The notes: a model not told the origin generated them from the sequence alone. Shown: positions 18,601-27,422, counted from the stretch's first letter. The stretch: DNA of 64,000 nt from Siphonobacter aquaeclarae (GCF_900103285.1 NZ_FNGS01000005.1:430579-494578); one strand, 5' to 3'. A program made the numbers and translations.

Positions 18601-20247
18601 TTAGAATTGAAGTGCATAGCCGAGAGAGGCCCGAAGCTCATCGAACGCCTGCCCGGCGATGCCCGTTTCCGTTTTGAGGTAGTTGCCCAGCAGAGTGGCC
18701 GTCTGCTTAGGTGTGACTTTGTACCCAAGCGACAGGTTCCCGGTCCGGATACTTCCCTGCCTGCCGTCCTGCTCGTTGACGAGGTAGCTCAGGTTCAGGG
18801 AGGTTGTCATTTTTTTCCGGAGAAAGGCCCTGTTTCCGCCGATAGTCGGCCCGTAAAATCGAAGTAATTGACCATCAGGAAGTTGTGTATGCGTATAGCT
18901 TACTACAGCGTTTATTCCCCACTGGCCGGGCGTTTGCGTCAGAAAATAGCCGATACTTCCGTTGGTATTGCGGTTTTCGGTAAAACGGGCGGTACGGGTA
19001 TTGAGGTCCGTCAGTTGCTGGTAGGTCCCGGAGAGCGTCAGTTGGTGGTTAACAGATTCATTTTGAATAAGATAGCGCAGGTTGGCTGACGCAGAGAGGT
19101 TGTTCTGAGCCAGTTTCAGCGTGTCGATCACCGGTCGTAACCCGGCCTGCTGGGTAATGCCGTAGTTGGCGAACTGAATGTCCGCACCGAATCGCGGCGA
19201 CGGATTCAGCGCCAGAACCAGGGAGCCGATCCGCCTGCCGGTCCGGGCGTTTTTATTGGCGGCAAGGTTATCCCGCTGAATACCATAGCTCCCGACGACG
19301 AGGATTTTACCGCCGGCGAGCGTCAACCCCGGAGAAACCGTATAGCTCTCGATATCGCTCTGAAAGTAGTAAGCGCCCATCGACTGAAAATTCGGGTCAA
19401 TACGCTTGTACTGAAGTTTCAGGCTGAAAACCCGGTCTCTGTACGCAAGTCCCGCCTGCAAGGCCTGCGTCAGCTGCGAAGACAGGCGCGGCGTGAAAAA
19501 CGGGCGGAATACCTTCAGCCAGACCGATTCTTCCAGATGTACTTCTTCCGACCGGATGTCCCGGGAATAGGCGCTCACAGCCCCGTCGAGCTCGCCGGAT
19601 AGGCGCTTTCCGATGCGGAAACGGGAGGTTAATCCAAGTATCATGTTCTCGGCCGGTTGCAGCGTCACAGTCTCCGAAGAGACGGGGTTCGCAACAGACG
19701 ACAACGCATCGCCGGCCTTCAGCATGACCAGGTCTACATAGCTGGTCGGCGAGCCATACCCTATTTTCACGCTGTAACCGGTTCGCTGGAAGGCCGGAAT
19801 GACATCCGGGTTGACCAGATCGGTCTGAATCGCCTTGTTGAACCGCCCGTAGACGGCGCCCAGCCGGAGCTTGCCCGGGTTAAGTTCCACTCCGCCACCG
19901 AGAAAGGTATGCCCGGCCAGGGTAAAGGGCGAGAAGGTCACGTTCCGGTACCCGGCGTGCAGCGTAATCCATTTATACTGAGGCGATACGCCAAACTGGT
20001 TGAACGGCTGGCGGAAGCTGACGCCCTGATTGCCGACCGTCAGGGCAAACGGCAGGGATACGCCGCCGGGAAGGGACAAGGTTACCTGGCCGTTGATCCC
20101 GAACGGAGTCGTATTGTTGCGGGGTTCGATGCCGTGCGCCTGGTAGAGTCCGCCGTAGAGTTGCAGGCCGCCCGACAGGCGCACGGATTTCTGCGCCCAG
20201 GCCGGCGCGACAAGTCCCGTCAGTAGCAAAAACAGGTATCGTTTCAT
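18601..20247 (-). CDS. Outer-membrane beta-barrel protein
   Basis: A 548-residue protein with signal peptide MKRYLFLLLTGLVAPAWAQ. The mature part is a series of amphipathic strands separated by short turns (YKWITLHAGYRNVTFSPFTL, KLRLGAVYGRFNK, LQYKRIDPNF). It ends on an aromatic residue (LRASLGYALQF), the BAM recognition pattern. About 20 or more strands could be drawn. I recognise no named family; it is longer than PorP/SprF anchors. Its ATG overlaps the stop of the T9SS Fn3 gene and the giant gene follows 4 bases later, so the barrel may anchor or export these partners. Confidence 0.8.
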   Translation of the reverse strand: MKRYLFLLLTGLVAPAWAQKSVRLSGGLQLYGGLYQAHGIEPRNNTTPFGINGQVTLSLPGGVSLPFALTVGNQGVSFRQPFNQFGVSPQYKWITLHAGYRNVTFSPFTLAGHTFLGGGVELNPGKLRLGAVYGRFNKAIQTDLVNPDVIPAFQRTGYSVKIGYGSPTSYVDLVMLKAGDALSSVANPVSSETVTLQPAENMILGLTSRFRIGKRLSGELDGAVSAYSRDIRSEEVHLEESVWLKVFRPFFTPRLSSQLTQALQAGLAYRDRVFSLKLQYKRIDPNFQSMGAYYFQSDIESYTVSPGLTLAGGKILVVGSYGIQRDNLAANKNARTGRRIGSLVLALNPSPRFGADIQFANYGITQQAGLRPVIDTLKLAQNNLSASANLRYLIQNESVNHQLTLSGTYQQLTDLNTRTARFTENRNTNGSIGYFLTQTPGQWGINAVVSYTHTQLPDGQLLRFYGPTIGGNRAFLRKKMTTSLNLSYLVNEQDGRQGSIRTGNLSLGYKVTPKQTATLLGNYLKTETGIAGQAFDELRASLGYALQF

Positions 20248-22550
20248 GGCTGTTTCAGCATGCGTTTCAGCGTAATACCCTGGTAATTCTGCATTTCGAG
20301 GACGTAGCTGCCTGGTTTCCAGGTATTGGTCGGCAGGTTGAAGGCCGTTCCCCGCCGGAGTGAAACCCGGTCATACCGGTACTGAATCCGTCCGGAAGCA
20401 TCATACACACGGAGATCCACCTCCACAGAAGATTCTTCCGAACGAATCTGCACCAGATCAACGAACGGGTTAGGATATACGCGAATTTCGGTTGGTATAG
20501 GCGGACGGACGGATATGATCGTTTCGGGCGTCTTTGCCGACGCAACATTTGAGTAGCCCGAATAGCCATCAGCATTGAACGCCCGCACACGGAAATAATA
20601 CGTTGTCTGTCCGACAAGTCCCAATACCGTGACTTTCAGGTTTTTCGTTTCGGAGATTTTGGTGAACGGGCCTCCGGCAGCCGTACTTTGTTCGATTTCA
20701 AAACCCGTCTCATTGGTAGAGTTTCGCTGCCAGCCGAGGTCGATCTGATCGGAATTCATGGCGGCGGCGCTAAGCGAGGACGGCGCTGCCGGCGGGTTTT
20801 TCGGAGGCGGTGAAGTCGTCGCACCCGCCACATTCGAATACCCCGATGCCCCCGCCTGGTTCACTGCCCGCACCCGGTAGTAGTATTTGGTGGATGCCGG
20901 AAGGCCGGTATTCGAAAACGTATTTGACTGACTATCTGCGATTTTCGAGAAGGAAATACCGTCTGTCGATCGCTCCGCTTCGAAACCCGTTTCGTTGTTC
21001 GAATTATCTGTCCAGCTGAGGTCAATCCGGGAAGAAGAGGCCGCGGTGGCTGACAAACCGGAAGGCGCGGCGGGTACCTGAACCGGAGGCGCTGACGTCG
21101 TCGCATTCGCTACGTTGGTATATCCGGATGCCCCCGCCTGGTTCACTGCCCTGACACGATAGTAGTATTTTGTCGACGCGGAAAGGCCCATGTTCGAAAA
21201 CGTATTCGGTTGATTATCTGCGATTTTTGAGAAAGATACGCCGTCCGCAGACCGTTCGATCTCAAACCCGGTTTCGTTGTTTGAATTATCCGTCCAACTG
21301 AGGTCAATCCGGGAAGAAGATACCGCGGTGGCTGACAAACCGGAAGGCGCGGCGGGTACCTGAAGCGGAGGCGCCGATGTCGTCGCATTCGCTACGTTGG
21401 TATACCCGGACGGTCCGACATTGCTGACTGCCCGCACCCGGTAGTAGTATTTAGTGGAGGCAGCAAGGCCGGTATTGGAGAATGTATTTGCGGTGATGGT
21501 CGCAATTCCTGCAAAAGAAACGCCGTCGGTTGAGCGTTCTACTTCGAATCCGAGCTCATTTGCCGAATTGTCTGTCCAGCTCAGGTTGATTTGGGAGGAA
21601 GATACGGCAGTGGCTGCCAGATTCGTCGGAGCTGCGGGCGGTTGGGGCAGCGCCAGCGTCGTGGCATCCGCCACGTTGGTGGAAGCGCGTGAAATCTGGG
21701 TGCTCCTTCTGGCCCAAACCCGGTAATAGACCCGCGTACCGGCAGAAAGCCCGGTGTGGGAATAGGCAGTGGTGTTCGGTGGCACAGTGCCCAGGTCGGT
21801 AAAGGTATTTCCGTCCGCAGAGCGCTGGATCAGAAAATCCGTTTCGTTGCTCGAGTTGTCTACCCACTTCAGGTTAATCTGACCGGAAGAAACGGCTGTA
21901 GCGGTCAGGTCTGTCGGGGATCCGGGTACTGCGGCCAGGGTCGTCGCACAGAGCACATTCGACACATCTCCCGGATAGGGTTCGAAATACACCCGATAGC
22001 AATACTCCGTGTAGTCGAGCGGCACCGCCTGGTCTTCGTAGCTTTTGAGATTGGAGTCGTATTTGTAAATCGTTTCCCAGGCGCCATTTTGCCCCTGCCG
22101 CCGCTGGATAATCACGTTTCCGGCGTCTTTTCCTCCTTCTACCTGAAAAGTGATCCCAATCCATCCGGTGCCTTTGGCGTCGATCGACTTCATCACCGGA
22201 ATCAGGGGAAGCACGCCGTCGGCGACGGACGAGTATGCGGAAAACGTCGAGGCCGTCCGGCGGGCCCGTACCCGGTAGTTGACCTGCGTTTGCTGCGTCA
22301 GGTTGTTGTCGGTGTAGGTGACGGTATTCGCTGCCACCTCGCCGATCTTTGTAAACTGGAGGTTGGTAAAGCCGAAAGCACGCTCAATTTCGAATGCCTC
22401 TTCGTTGGAGCTGTTATCTTTCCAGGTCAGGACGACCTGCCGGCTTCCGTTTACTTTCACCGCCAGGTTACCGGGCGCAGGAATCAGCACCTGCGCGGAG
22501 GCCATAGTGATCCACCCTATGCCCGCCAGAAGGGATAGCAGAAATTTCAT
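20244..22550 (-). CDS. T9SS-exported fibronectin III repeat protein
   Basis: A 768-residue cell-surface protein: signal peptide MKFLLSLLAGIGWITMASAQ, about seven fibronectin III modules, then a type A T9SS sorting domain (EIRVYPNPFVDLVQIRS ... GSYVLEMQNYQGITLKRMLK). The middle modules (PAAPSGLSATAVSSSRIDLSW; TKYYYRVRAVNQAGASGY) are almost identical at DNA level with a period of 282 bases, which points to recent tandem duplication. Cleavage of the tail by the T9SS sortase would fix the protein to the surface. It starts 26 bases after the response regulator gene and overlaps the barrel gene by 4 bases. Confidence 0.93.
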   Translation of the reverse strand: MKFLLSLLAGIGWITMASAQVLIPAPGNLAVKVNGSRQVVLTWKDNSSNEEAFEIERAFGFTNLQFTKIGEVAANTVTYTDNNLTQQTQVNYRVRARRTASTFSAYSSVADGVLPLIPVMKSIDAKGTGWIGITFQVEGGKDAGNVIIQRRQGQNGAWETIYKYDSNLKSYEDQAVPLDYTEYCYRVYFEPYPGDVSNVLCATTLAAVPGSPTDLTATAVSSGQINLKWVDNSSNETDFLIQRSADGNTFTDLGTVPPNTTAYSHTGLSAGTRVYYRVWARRSTQISRASTNVADATTLALPQPPAAPTNLAATAVSSSQINLSWTDNSANELGFEVERSTDGVSFAGIATITANTFSNTGLAASTKYYYRVRAVSNVGPSGYTNVANATTSAPPLQVPAAPSGLSATAVSSSRIDLSWTDNSNNETGFEIERSADGVSFSKIADNQPNTFSNMGLSASTKYYYRVRAVNQAGASGYTNVANATTSAPPVQVPAAPSGLSATAASSSRIDLSWTDNSNNETGFEAERSTDGISFSKIADSQSNTFSNTGLPASTKYYYRVRAVNQAGASGYSNVAGATTSPPPKNPPAAPSSLSAAAMNSDQIDLGWQRNSTNETGFEIEQSTAAGGPFTKISETKNLKVTVLGLVGQTTYYFRVRAFNADGYSGYSNVASAKTPETIISVRPPIPTEIRVYPNPFVDLVQIRSEESSVEVDLRVYDASGRIQYRYDRVSLRRGTAFNLPTNTWKPGSYVLEMQNYQGITLKRMLKQP
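20807..21660 (-). repeat. Tandem 282-bp Fn3 modules
   Basis: Three successive modules share the landmark tagtagtattt at 20878, 21160 and 21442, exactly 282 bases (94 codons) apart. The first two also share cccgcctggttcactgccc at 20851 and 21133. Identity between neighbouring units is high at DNA level, so unequal crossing-over could change the copy number. Confidence 0.85.
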
Positions 22551-22576
22551 AACAAGTAGTTGAAGGTTGAGCGGTA

Positions 22577-23206
22577 TCAGACCAGCCCGTTGCGCAGGGC
22601 TTTGGTAATGGCCTCCCCTTTCGAGTTGACGTGCAGTTTCTGGTAAATGTGCAGAATATGCGTATGGACCGTTCCCAGGCTGATGTCGAGGTTGGCAGCG
22701 ATGAGTTTGTAGCTATCGCCTGCTACCAGCCGGGCCAGTACTTCCTGTTCCTTTTCCGTCAGCAGGTACGGATTCTGCCTGGGCTTTGCCTGCTGGAAAG
22801 AGGCCATGACCTTCAGCGCGACTGAAGGCGTCATCGCTGCGCCGCCGGCATGGACCTCCCGGATGGCTTCGACGATTTTCTCGCCGGGTGTTTTTTTGAG
22901 GATGTACCCAACCGCGCCGGCAGCGATGGCGTCGAATATCTTGTCGGTATCTTCGTACGACGTCAGCATCAGAATCCGCACGTCCGGACAGGCTTCGCGG
23001 ATCTTCCGGACCGCTTCGATTCCGGATACGCCAGGCATCTGAATATCCATCAGCACCACATCCGGTGAGTCTGACAATACACGCTCCACAGCCTGCCGGG
23101 CGTCCGGATACGTTCCTGTTACAGACATATCGCCATGCGCGGCCAGCAGCCAGGTAAGCGTTCCCCGGAACGAGTCGTTGTCTTCGAAAATAGCAGTCCG
23201 TATCAT
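22577..23206 (-). CDS. NarL/LuxR-type response regulator
   Basis: A 209-residue two-component regulator from the ATG at 23206 (MIRTAIFEDNDSF). The receiver domain has the acidic pair near residues 8-9, phospho-acceptor Asp54 in VVLMDIQMPG and the Lys in GYILKKT. The C-terminal 65 residues are a LuxR-type helix-turn-helix (LTEKEQEVLARLVAGDSYKL...SLGTVHTHILHIYQKL). It sits between the sensor kinase gene and the surface-protein genes on the same strand and is their obvious candidate regulator. A dyad-containing 19-mer lies 48 bases upstream of its start. Confidence 0.95.
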   Translation of the reverse strand: MIRTAIFEDNDSFRGTLTWLLAAHGDMSVTGTYPDARQAVERVLSDSPDVVLMDIQMPGVSGIEAVRKIREACPDVRILMLTSYEDTDKIFDAIAAGAVGYILKKTPGEKIVEAIREVHAGGAAMTPSVALKVMASFQQAKPRQNPYLLTEKEQEVLARLVAGDSYKLIAANLDISLGTVHTHILHIYQKLHVNSKGEAITKALRNGLV

Positions 23207-23253
23207 ACGCCTGAGGATTTGATACAAAAGTAGCCGGTCCGCCTGTACGGGGC

Positions 23254-23272
23254 TATCATAGAAGTATATGAG
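23254..23272. promoter_or_regulatory. 19-bp inverted repeat copy 1 (putative operator)
   Basis: tatcatagaagtatatgag abuts the kinase stop codon, upstream of the response regulator gene. An exact reverse-complement copy lies at 25380-25398, upstream of the kinase. Each copy contains the internal dyad tcata-N6-tatga, a layout that suits a dimeric LuxR-type regulator. Confidence 0.5.
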
Positions 23273-25171
23273 TCAGACCGTCAGGGTAATCCGGGTACCG
23301 TTTGCGGAATCTATGTCCAGGTTTCCGCCGATTTCCGTGGCCCTGGTGCGCATGTTGCGGAGGCCGTTCCGGGACGTTACCTGCGCTGAATCAAAGCCTT
23401 TACCGTTGTCGGCAATCATCACCGTCAGTCTTTTTTCCCGCAGAAACTGCACCGATACTTCCGTCGCGCCGGAGTACTTGGCGGCGTTGTTCAGGGCTTC
23501 CTTGACAATGAGGTAGACACTGCGCCGGACTTCCATGCCGAGACCGGCGCCGTCCAGATCCGGCGCGGCGTCGATCGTCAGGCGGATGGACCGGGCGTCC
23601 ATGAGCGGACGGGCGTATTCGCGCAGGCGGGCAACCACCCGCGCGAGGGAGTCGTTGCCCGGGTTGACGGTCCAGACGATGTCATCCATCGATTCGAGAA
23701 TCTGCCGGGCATCGGTTTCGATCTTCCGGATCATCGGCGCGGCCATTTCCGTTTTCTTCTCCCGGATCTGCTGCTCCATGAGCGAGCTGAGGAGGGAAAT
23801 ACTGGAAAGCGTTCCGCCGATTTCGTCGTGCAGGTCAGCAGCTATTTTGTTACGCATGCGTTCGCTTTCTTCCAGGCGACGGACTTTCTGCCGGTTCAGC
23901 ATCCATCCTGCGCCGAGACCGCCGGCCAGCAGCAGCAGCAGCCCGCCGCCCAGATAGCCCTGCTTGACGAGGCGCTGCTGGTCGGCTTCTTCCTTTTTCA
24001 ATTTGTTGTCCTGCTGAAGAAGGCGGATCTGCTGTTCTTTTTTCTCCGTTTCATAGCGGGTAGTGAGTTCCTGAAGTTTCACTTCCCGTTCGATGTTCAG
24101 CAGTGAGTCCTTCATTTCCACCCATCTGCTCTGGTGAACAAAGGCCTCTCGGAACCGGCCCATTTCCGAATATAGCTGCGCATAGCCTTGATGAGTAATC
24201 TGAATGTCCTCGGCTTCTTTGAGCCTGACAGACAGCTTCATCTTACGGTCCAGCACATCCTCGGCCTTTCGATAAAGTTTGAGGTCCTGATACGCATTGA
24301 CCAGATTGGTCAGCGTTGTGTTCAGGGCTTCCTGGCTTCCCAACTCGAGGCAGGTTTTTTCAGACAACAGAAAAGCATCCAATGCCTCCCGGTACTTCCC
24401 CATTTTTTCGTACATCCGGCCGATACTGACGAGGCAGTCATTCTCCAGCAGTGGATAGTTGGCTTTTCGCGCGGCTTTCAGGGCAGCCTGGTAGTGGTTG
24501 AGCGCTTCTGGCAGCAGTCCCATATCGTCGTACACATTGCCCATTCCGTTTTCAGTGATGGCTATCTGGGACGGATCTCCGTCTTTGCGGTTATAAGACA
24601 AGCTCTTTTCGTAATATCCCAGCGCTTTCCTGTACTGGCCGGTCGTTTTGAGATAATACCCCACTACGTTGTAAGGCTCTCCGGATAGTTTCGGGAGTTT
24701 GTATTTCTCAAAAACGGCAATCGACTGAAGCGCATACTGCATAGACTTCTCCGACTCCCCGAGGTCTTTGTACATGATGCTGATATTGTTGAGCGTTACC
24801 TGCAATCGCTGCTTCGGCAGGTTGTATTGCAGGCAGATACGGCGGCTTTCCTCGAAAAAATTCAGCGCTTTGCGGTGTTCGTCCTTGTGATACGCCACAG
24901 CTCCCCGCAGGTTAACACTCAAAAATTTTCCCAGCGGGTAATTCAACCGGTTGGCCAGAAGCCCCAGTTGCACGGCAATCGAATCCCCTTGCCGGGTATT
25001 CTCCTCCTGCTCCAGCAACATCCAGACGTAATTCACCATCCCCTGCACGTACAGGGTGTCTCTGGGATGTGTACGGAGGAAGGCTTCGAGGGAATCCCGG
25101 CTGGCGGGAACCTGAGCGCCGAGATCAAGCGTCCGGACAATCATGAAACTCAGCAGTAAAAAACGTTTCAT
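23273..25171 (-). CDS. TPR-containing sensor histidine kinase (HisKA_3)
   Basis: A 632-residue sensor: an N-terminal signal-like hydrophobic stretch (MKRFLLLSFMIVRTLDLGAQ), about 330 residues of tetratricopeptide repeats in the periplasm (for example YRKALGYYEKSLSYNRKDGD, ALNHYQAALKAARKANYPLL) and a coiled coil. One membrane span follows (YLGGGLLLLLAGGLGAGWML), then a HisKA_3 dimerisation helix with phospho-acceptor His in AADLHDEIGGTLSS, then the ATPase with DNGKGFD. This class pairs with NarL-type regulators, and one follows directly. It is the first gene of the cluster; the TPR part probably senses a protein or peptide in the periplasm. Confidence 0.93.
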   Translation of the reverse strand: MKRFLLLSFMIVRTLDLGAQVPASRDSLEAFLRTHPRDTLYVQGMVNYVWMLLEQEENTRQGDSIAVQLGLLANRLNYPLGKFLSVNLRGAVAYHKDEHRKALNFFEESRRICLQYNLPKQRLQVTLNNISIMYKDLGESEKSMQYALQSIAVFEKYKLPKLSGEPYNVVGYYLKTTGQYRKALGYYEKSLSYNRKDGDPSQIAITENGMGNVYDDMGLLPEALNHYQAALKAARKANYPLLENDCLVSIGRMYEKMGKYREALDAFLLSEKTCLELGSQEALNTTLTNLVNAYQDLKLYRKAEDVLDRKMKLSVRLKEAEDIQITHQGYAQLYSEMGRFREAFVHQSRWVEMKDSLLNIEREVKLQELTTRYETEKKEQQIRLLQQDNKLKKEEADQQRLVKQGYLGGGLLLLLAGGLGAGWMLNRQKVRRLEESERMRNKIAADLHDEIGGTLSSISLLSSLMEQQIREKKTEMAAPMIRKIETDARQILESMDDIVWTVNPGNDSLARVVARLREYARPLMDARSIRLTIDAAPDLDGAGLGMEVRRSVYLIVKEALNNAAKYSGATEVSVQFLREKRLTVMIADNGKGFDSAQVTSRNGLRNMRTRATEIGGNLDIDSANGTRITLTV

Positions 25172-25550
25172 ATCTCAGGTTAAAGGAGTAGCGTGATACG
25201 CCGGTCAAGATAAGCAGGATCATTCAAAAACGCTTATCCGTTAGCACTTCCTGCTTTGTTCCGAATACCCTGCCCAATCAACCGGCGTGCCCGGCTCCGG
25301 ACGACGCCTTATTTCACGGAAAGGAAACCGAAATACCGGCGATACCGGCTGACAAGTAATCGTCCGAAACGGCCGTTGGCTCATATACTTCTATGATACC
25401 CCCATGCCGGTTCAACGGCTAGGTTTGCATCCAATCCCCGGCGGTTGGCAGAGGCCTTCATTTCCTGATCTGTCTGCTTCCTATATCCGGCTTCAACCTT
25501 CCTTTTTTTCACGCAGGGCACAGGAAACGCCCAGCAAAATCATCACCCAA
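25172..25550. other. Divergent intergenic region between kinase and lipoprotein genes
   Basis: About 380 bases holding the second copy of the 19-bp repeat (25380-25398) and presumably the promoters of the kinase operon and the lipoprotein gene at 25551. No coding frame here is convincing. Confidence 0.5.
25380..25398. promoter_or_regulatory. 19-bp inverted repeat copy 2 (putative operator)
   Basis: ctcatatacttctatgata, the exact reverse complement of the copy at 23254-23272. It lies 209 bases upstream of the kinase start and 153 bases upstream of the divergent lipoprotein gene, and could act on either. Confidence 0.5.
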
Positions 25551-26075
25551 ATGACTTCTACTATTCTGACAAACAGCCTGTTATCTCTCCGCCGTTTCGT
25601 TTCACCCTTCAAACCTGCGCTTGTATGCAGGCCGGCTTCTGCGTTGCTTCTGCTGCTTGCGCTATCATCTTCCTGCGCCAAAAAAGACGACGACGGATCG
25701 GGAGGTACCGGGCCGGAAAAAACGGGAACATTCAAAATTGACGGCGTGAGTTACAAGGGTAAAACAAGTATCGTAACGATCGGCGGCATCTATTCCGTAT
25801 CCTGCCAGCAGGACGAACCGTACAAGCTCCTCCAGGTGCACTTCGGCAGCAAGGAAGAAGCCGAAAGGGGCGGCACATTCAACGTACGGGATTTCGGATT
25901 AAGCAGCATCAAAGACGAAGTCGAAGTCGGCGTAGACGGACTTACATTCGATCCGGACGGGACCTATTCCGTAGCCGTAAAGAACAAAAAAATAACGATG
26001 ACCAATGTGAAGCTGATTCAAACCGGACAAGGCGGAAAGAAGCCGGTGATTAATGAGGCGACGATTGAGTTTTAG
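25551..26075 (+). CDS. Hypothetical lipoprotein
   Basis: A 174-residue protein from the ATG at 25551. The N terminus is a long signal with the lipobox in LLLALSSSCAKK, followed by an Asp/Gly-rich linker and a compact beta domain (TGTFKIDGVSYKGKTSIVTI ... YSVAVKNKKITMTNVKLI). It resembles small Bacteroidota lipoproteins of the DUF6252 type, but I would not assign it. It is divergent from the kinase operon, shares the 19-mer region and ends in its own terminator. Confidence 0.7.
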   Translation: MTSTILTNSLLSLRRFVSPFKPALVCRPASALLLLLALSSSCAKKDDDGSGGTGPEKTGTFKIDGVSYKGKTSIVTIGGIYSVSCQQDEPYKLLQVHFGSKEEAERGGTFNVRDFGLSSIKDEVEVGVDGLTFDPDGTYSVAVKNKKITMTNVKLIQTGQGGKKPVINEATIEF

Positions 26076-26086
26076 GATAGCCAATG

Positions 26087-26117
26087 AATAAAGCCGGGCT
26101 GTTGGTCCGGCTTTATT
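26087..26117 (+). terminator. Terminator after the 25.5-kb lipoprotein gene
   Basis: 11-bp perfect stem aataaagccgg/ccggctttatt with a 9-base loop; T-rich right arm. Confidence 0.75.
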
Positions 26118-26153
26118 CGTGATGTGTCATTTCATGAACCGGTATCGGCTGTT

Positions 26154-26561
26154 TTATTCTCCTGAGGCTAACCAGGCCGCGCATTTTATCAGGAATTCGC
26201 CAAGGTAAACACGCCGGTGCGAAAGCGCGAGCGTCAGCGCATGGGTAATCTCCTCCGTCGGCGCGTTCCTGGCGAGAAAACCGCTGTCGCCCAACCTGAT
26301 AAACGGCAGCGCATATACGTTTTCGTCGAGCCGTGTAAAAACCAGTACCGGTATACGGGGCTGCAACGCCCTGAATATGTGGATGATCCCGATAGGATCA
26401 CATCCGGCTACAGCGATATCCAGGAGTATCAGGTCAAAATGCTGCGCCTGAAGGGCATTGGTTGCCTCCTCCAGTGAGAAGACCGCAACGCACTCCGTCC
26501 CGGCAAAAGACGCGCCAGCAACTGCCGCAGGGCAGCTTCCATAATCGGATAGTCGCTTCAT
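26154..26561 (-). pseudogene. Degenerate response-regulator receiver domain
   Basis: From the first usable ATG (26561) the frame gives a receiver core: HFDLILLDIAVAGCDPIG with the phospho-acceptor Asp, IPVLVFTRLDE and LGDSGFLARNAP. The N-terminal part is in the wrong frame. Another minus frame over the same bases reads SDYPIMEAALRQLLARL, the normal first helix of a NarL-type receiver, but is preceded by stops. After the receiver, where a LuxR helix-turn-helix would be expected, the frame ends (CAAWLASGE). So both ends look damaged, although a receiver-only protein cannot be excluded. Confidence 0.5.
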
Positions 26562-26680
26562 CAGTTTGTTCCGGCGGTATTGAAACAGACTGAAAAGCTG
26601 GCGCTGTGCGGCGAAAAAAAGGAGTAGCAAATATGCGACACTCTCGCAACCTGCTGTATTTTTTTTTGCGCGGAGACATG

Positions 26681-26797
26681 CAGACCCCGAAGGGGTCGAA
26701 CGCCGGTAACCCGGGGCATGGCCCAGGGATCCAAGGCCGGGAAAATACCCCGGGCTAAGCGCCCGGGGATATTAGCGTTTGACCCCTTCGGGGTCTG
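26681..26797. repeat. REP-like multi-hairpin element
   Basis: A 117-base imperfect palindrome. The outer 23-bp arms (26681-26703 and 26775-26797) differ at one base. Each arm contains the self-complementary gaccccgaaggggtc. An inner palindrome ccccgggctaagcgcccgggg adds a further stem. The structure resembles REP/MITE-like intergenic elements. Its right edge runs directly into the headless T9SS protein frame. Confidence 0.7.
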
Positions 26798-27379
26798 GGA
26801 AGTACTCGGCAGGCAGCCCCGTCTGTTTCGGGCACTGCCACCGGCAAAGACGTAATCCTGGCTTGGGAAACGCAATCCGAGCAGGCTAATGCCCTGTTTG
26901 ACATACAGCATTCTACAGACGCGTATACCTTCGAAACCGTTGGTACCGTAAACGGAGCAGGTACTACGCCACAAAAGCGGAGCTATCGGTTTACACACAA
27001 ACCCACAACAACCAATACGCGGCACTATTACCGGCTGAAACAGGTGGATGCCGACGGGACTTACAGTTTTAGCAGGGTGGCGGCCGTGCAGCTGGAAGGC
27101 TATGTCGGCATCCACCTGTCCCTTTCCGGACACCCGTCTAACAAGACAGAAATTGAGTTGCTGATTGAGTATGGCGATCCGTCGCTGGCTGCTGCCGCTG
27201 CAACGGTGGAACTCAGGGACCTGCAGGGCCGCTTACAGACCCGGCAACAGGTTGACCTGATTAATGGTACAAACCGAGTCCGAATCCCTGCTTCCGGTCT
27301 GTCTCCCGGCACTTACCTGATCCAGGTCCGGAATGCAAGTCTGGCGCATCCTTTATCTCTGAGGGCGGTCAAACAATAG
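26783..27379 (+). pseudogene. Headless T9SS cargo protein, C-terminal fragment
   Basis: An open frame without a start codon, bounded upstream by a TGA inside the hairpin element. It encodes SGTATGKDVILAWETQSE ... YYRLKQVDADGTYSFSR, the module that in Bacteroidota surface proteins precedes the sorting tail. Then comes a type A-like C-terminal domain (ATVELRDLQGRLQTRQ ... LSPGTYLIQVRN). About 190 residues remain of what must have been a longer exported protein. The repeat element appears to mark the deletion or insertion point. Confidence 0.75.
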
Positions 27380-27387
27380 CCGGGTTT

Positions 27388-27422
27388 CCGGACAGGCGGA
27401 ACCTGAGGTTCCGCCTGTCCGG
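27388..27422. terminator. 16-bp hairpin after the T9SS fragment
   Basis: Perfect stem ccggacaggcggaacc/ggttccgcctgtccgg with a 3-base loop, 8 bases after the stop. There is no T run, so termination efficiency is uncertain. Confidence 0.55.

Noticed and set aside
20807-21660. Repeats considered as a CRISPR-like array
   Set aside because: The period is 282 bases, keeps reading frame and encodes Fn3 modules; no short repeat/spacer structure.
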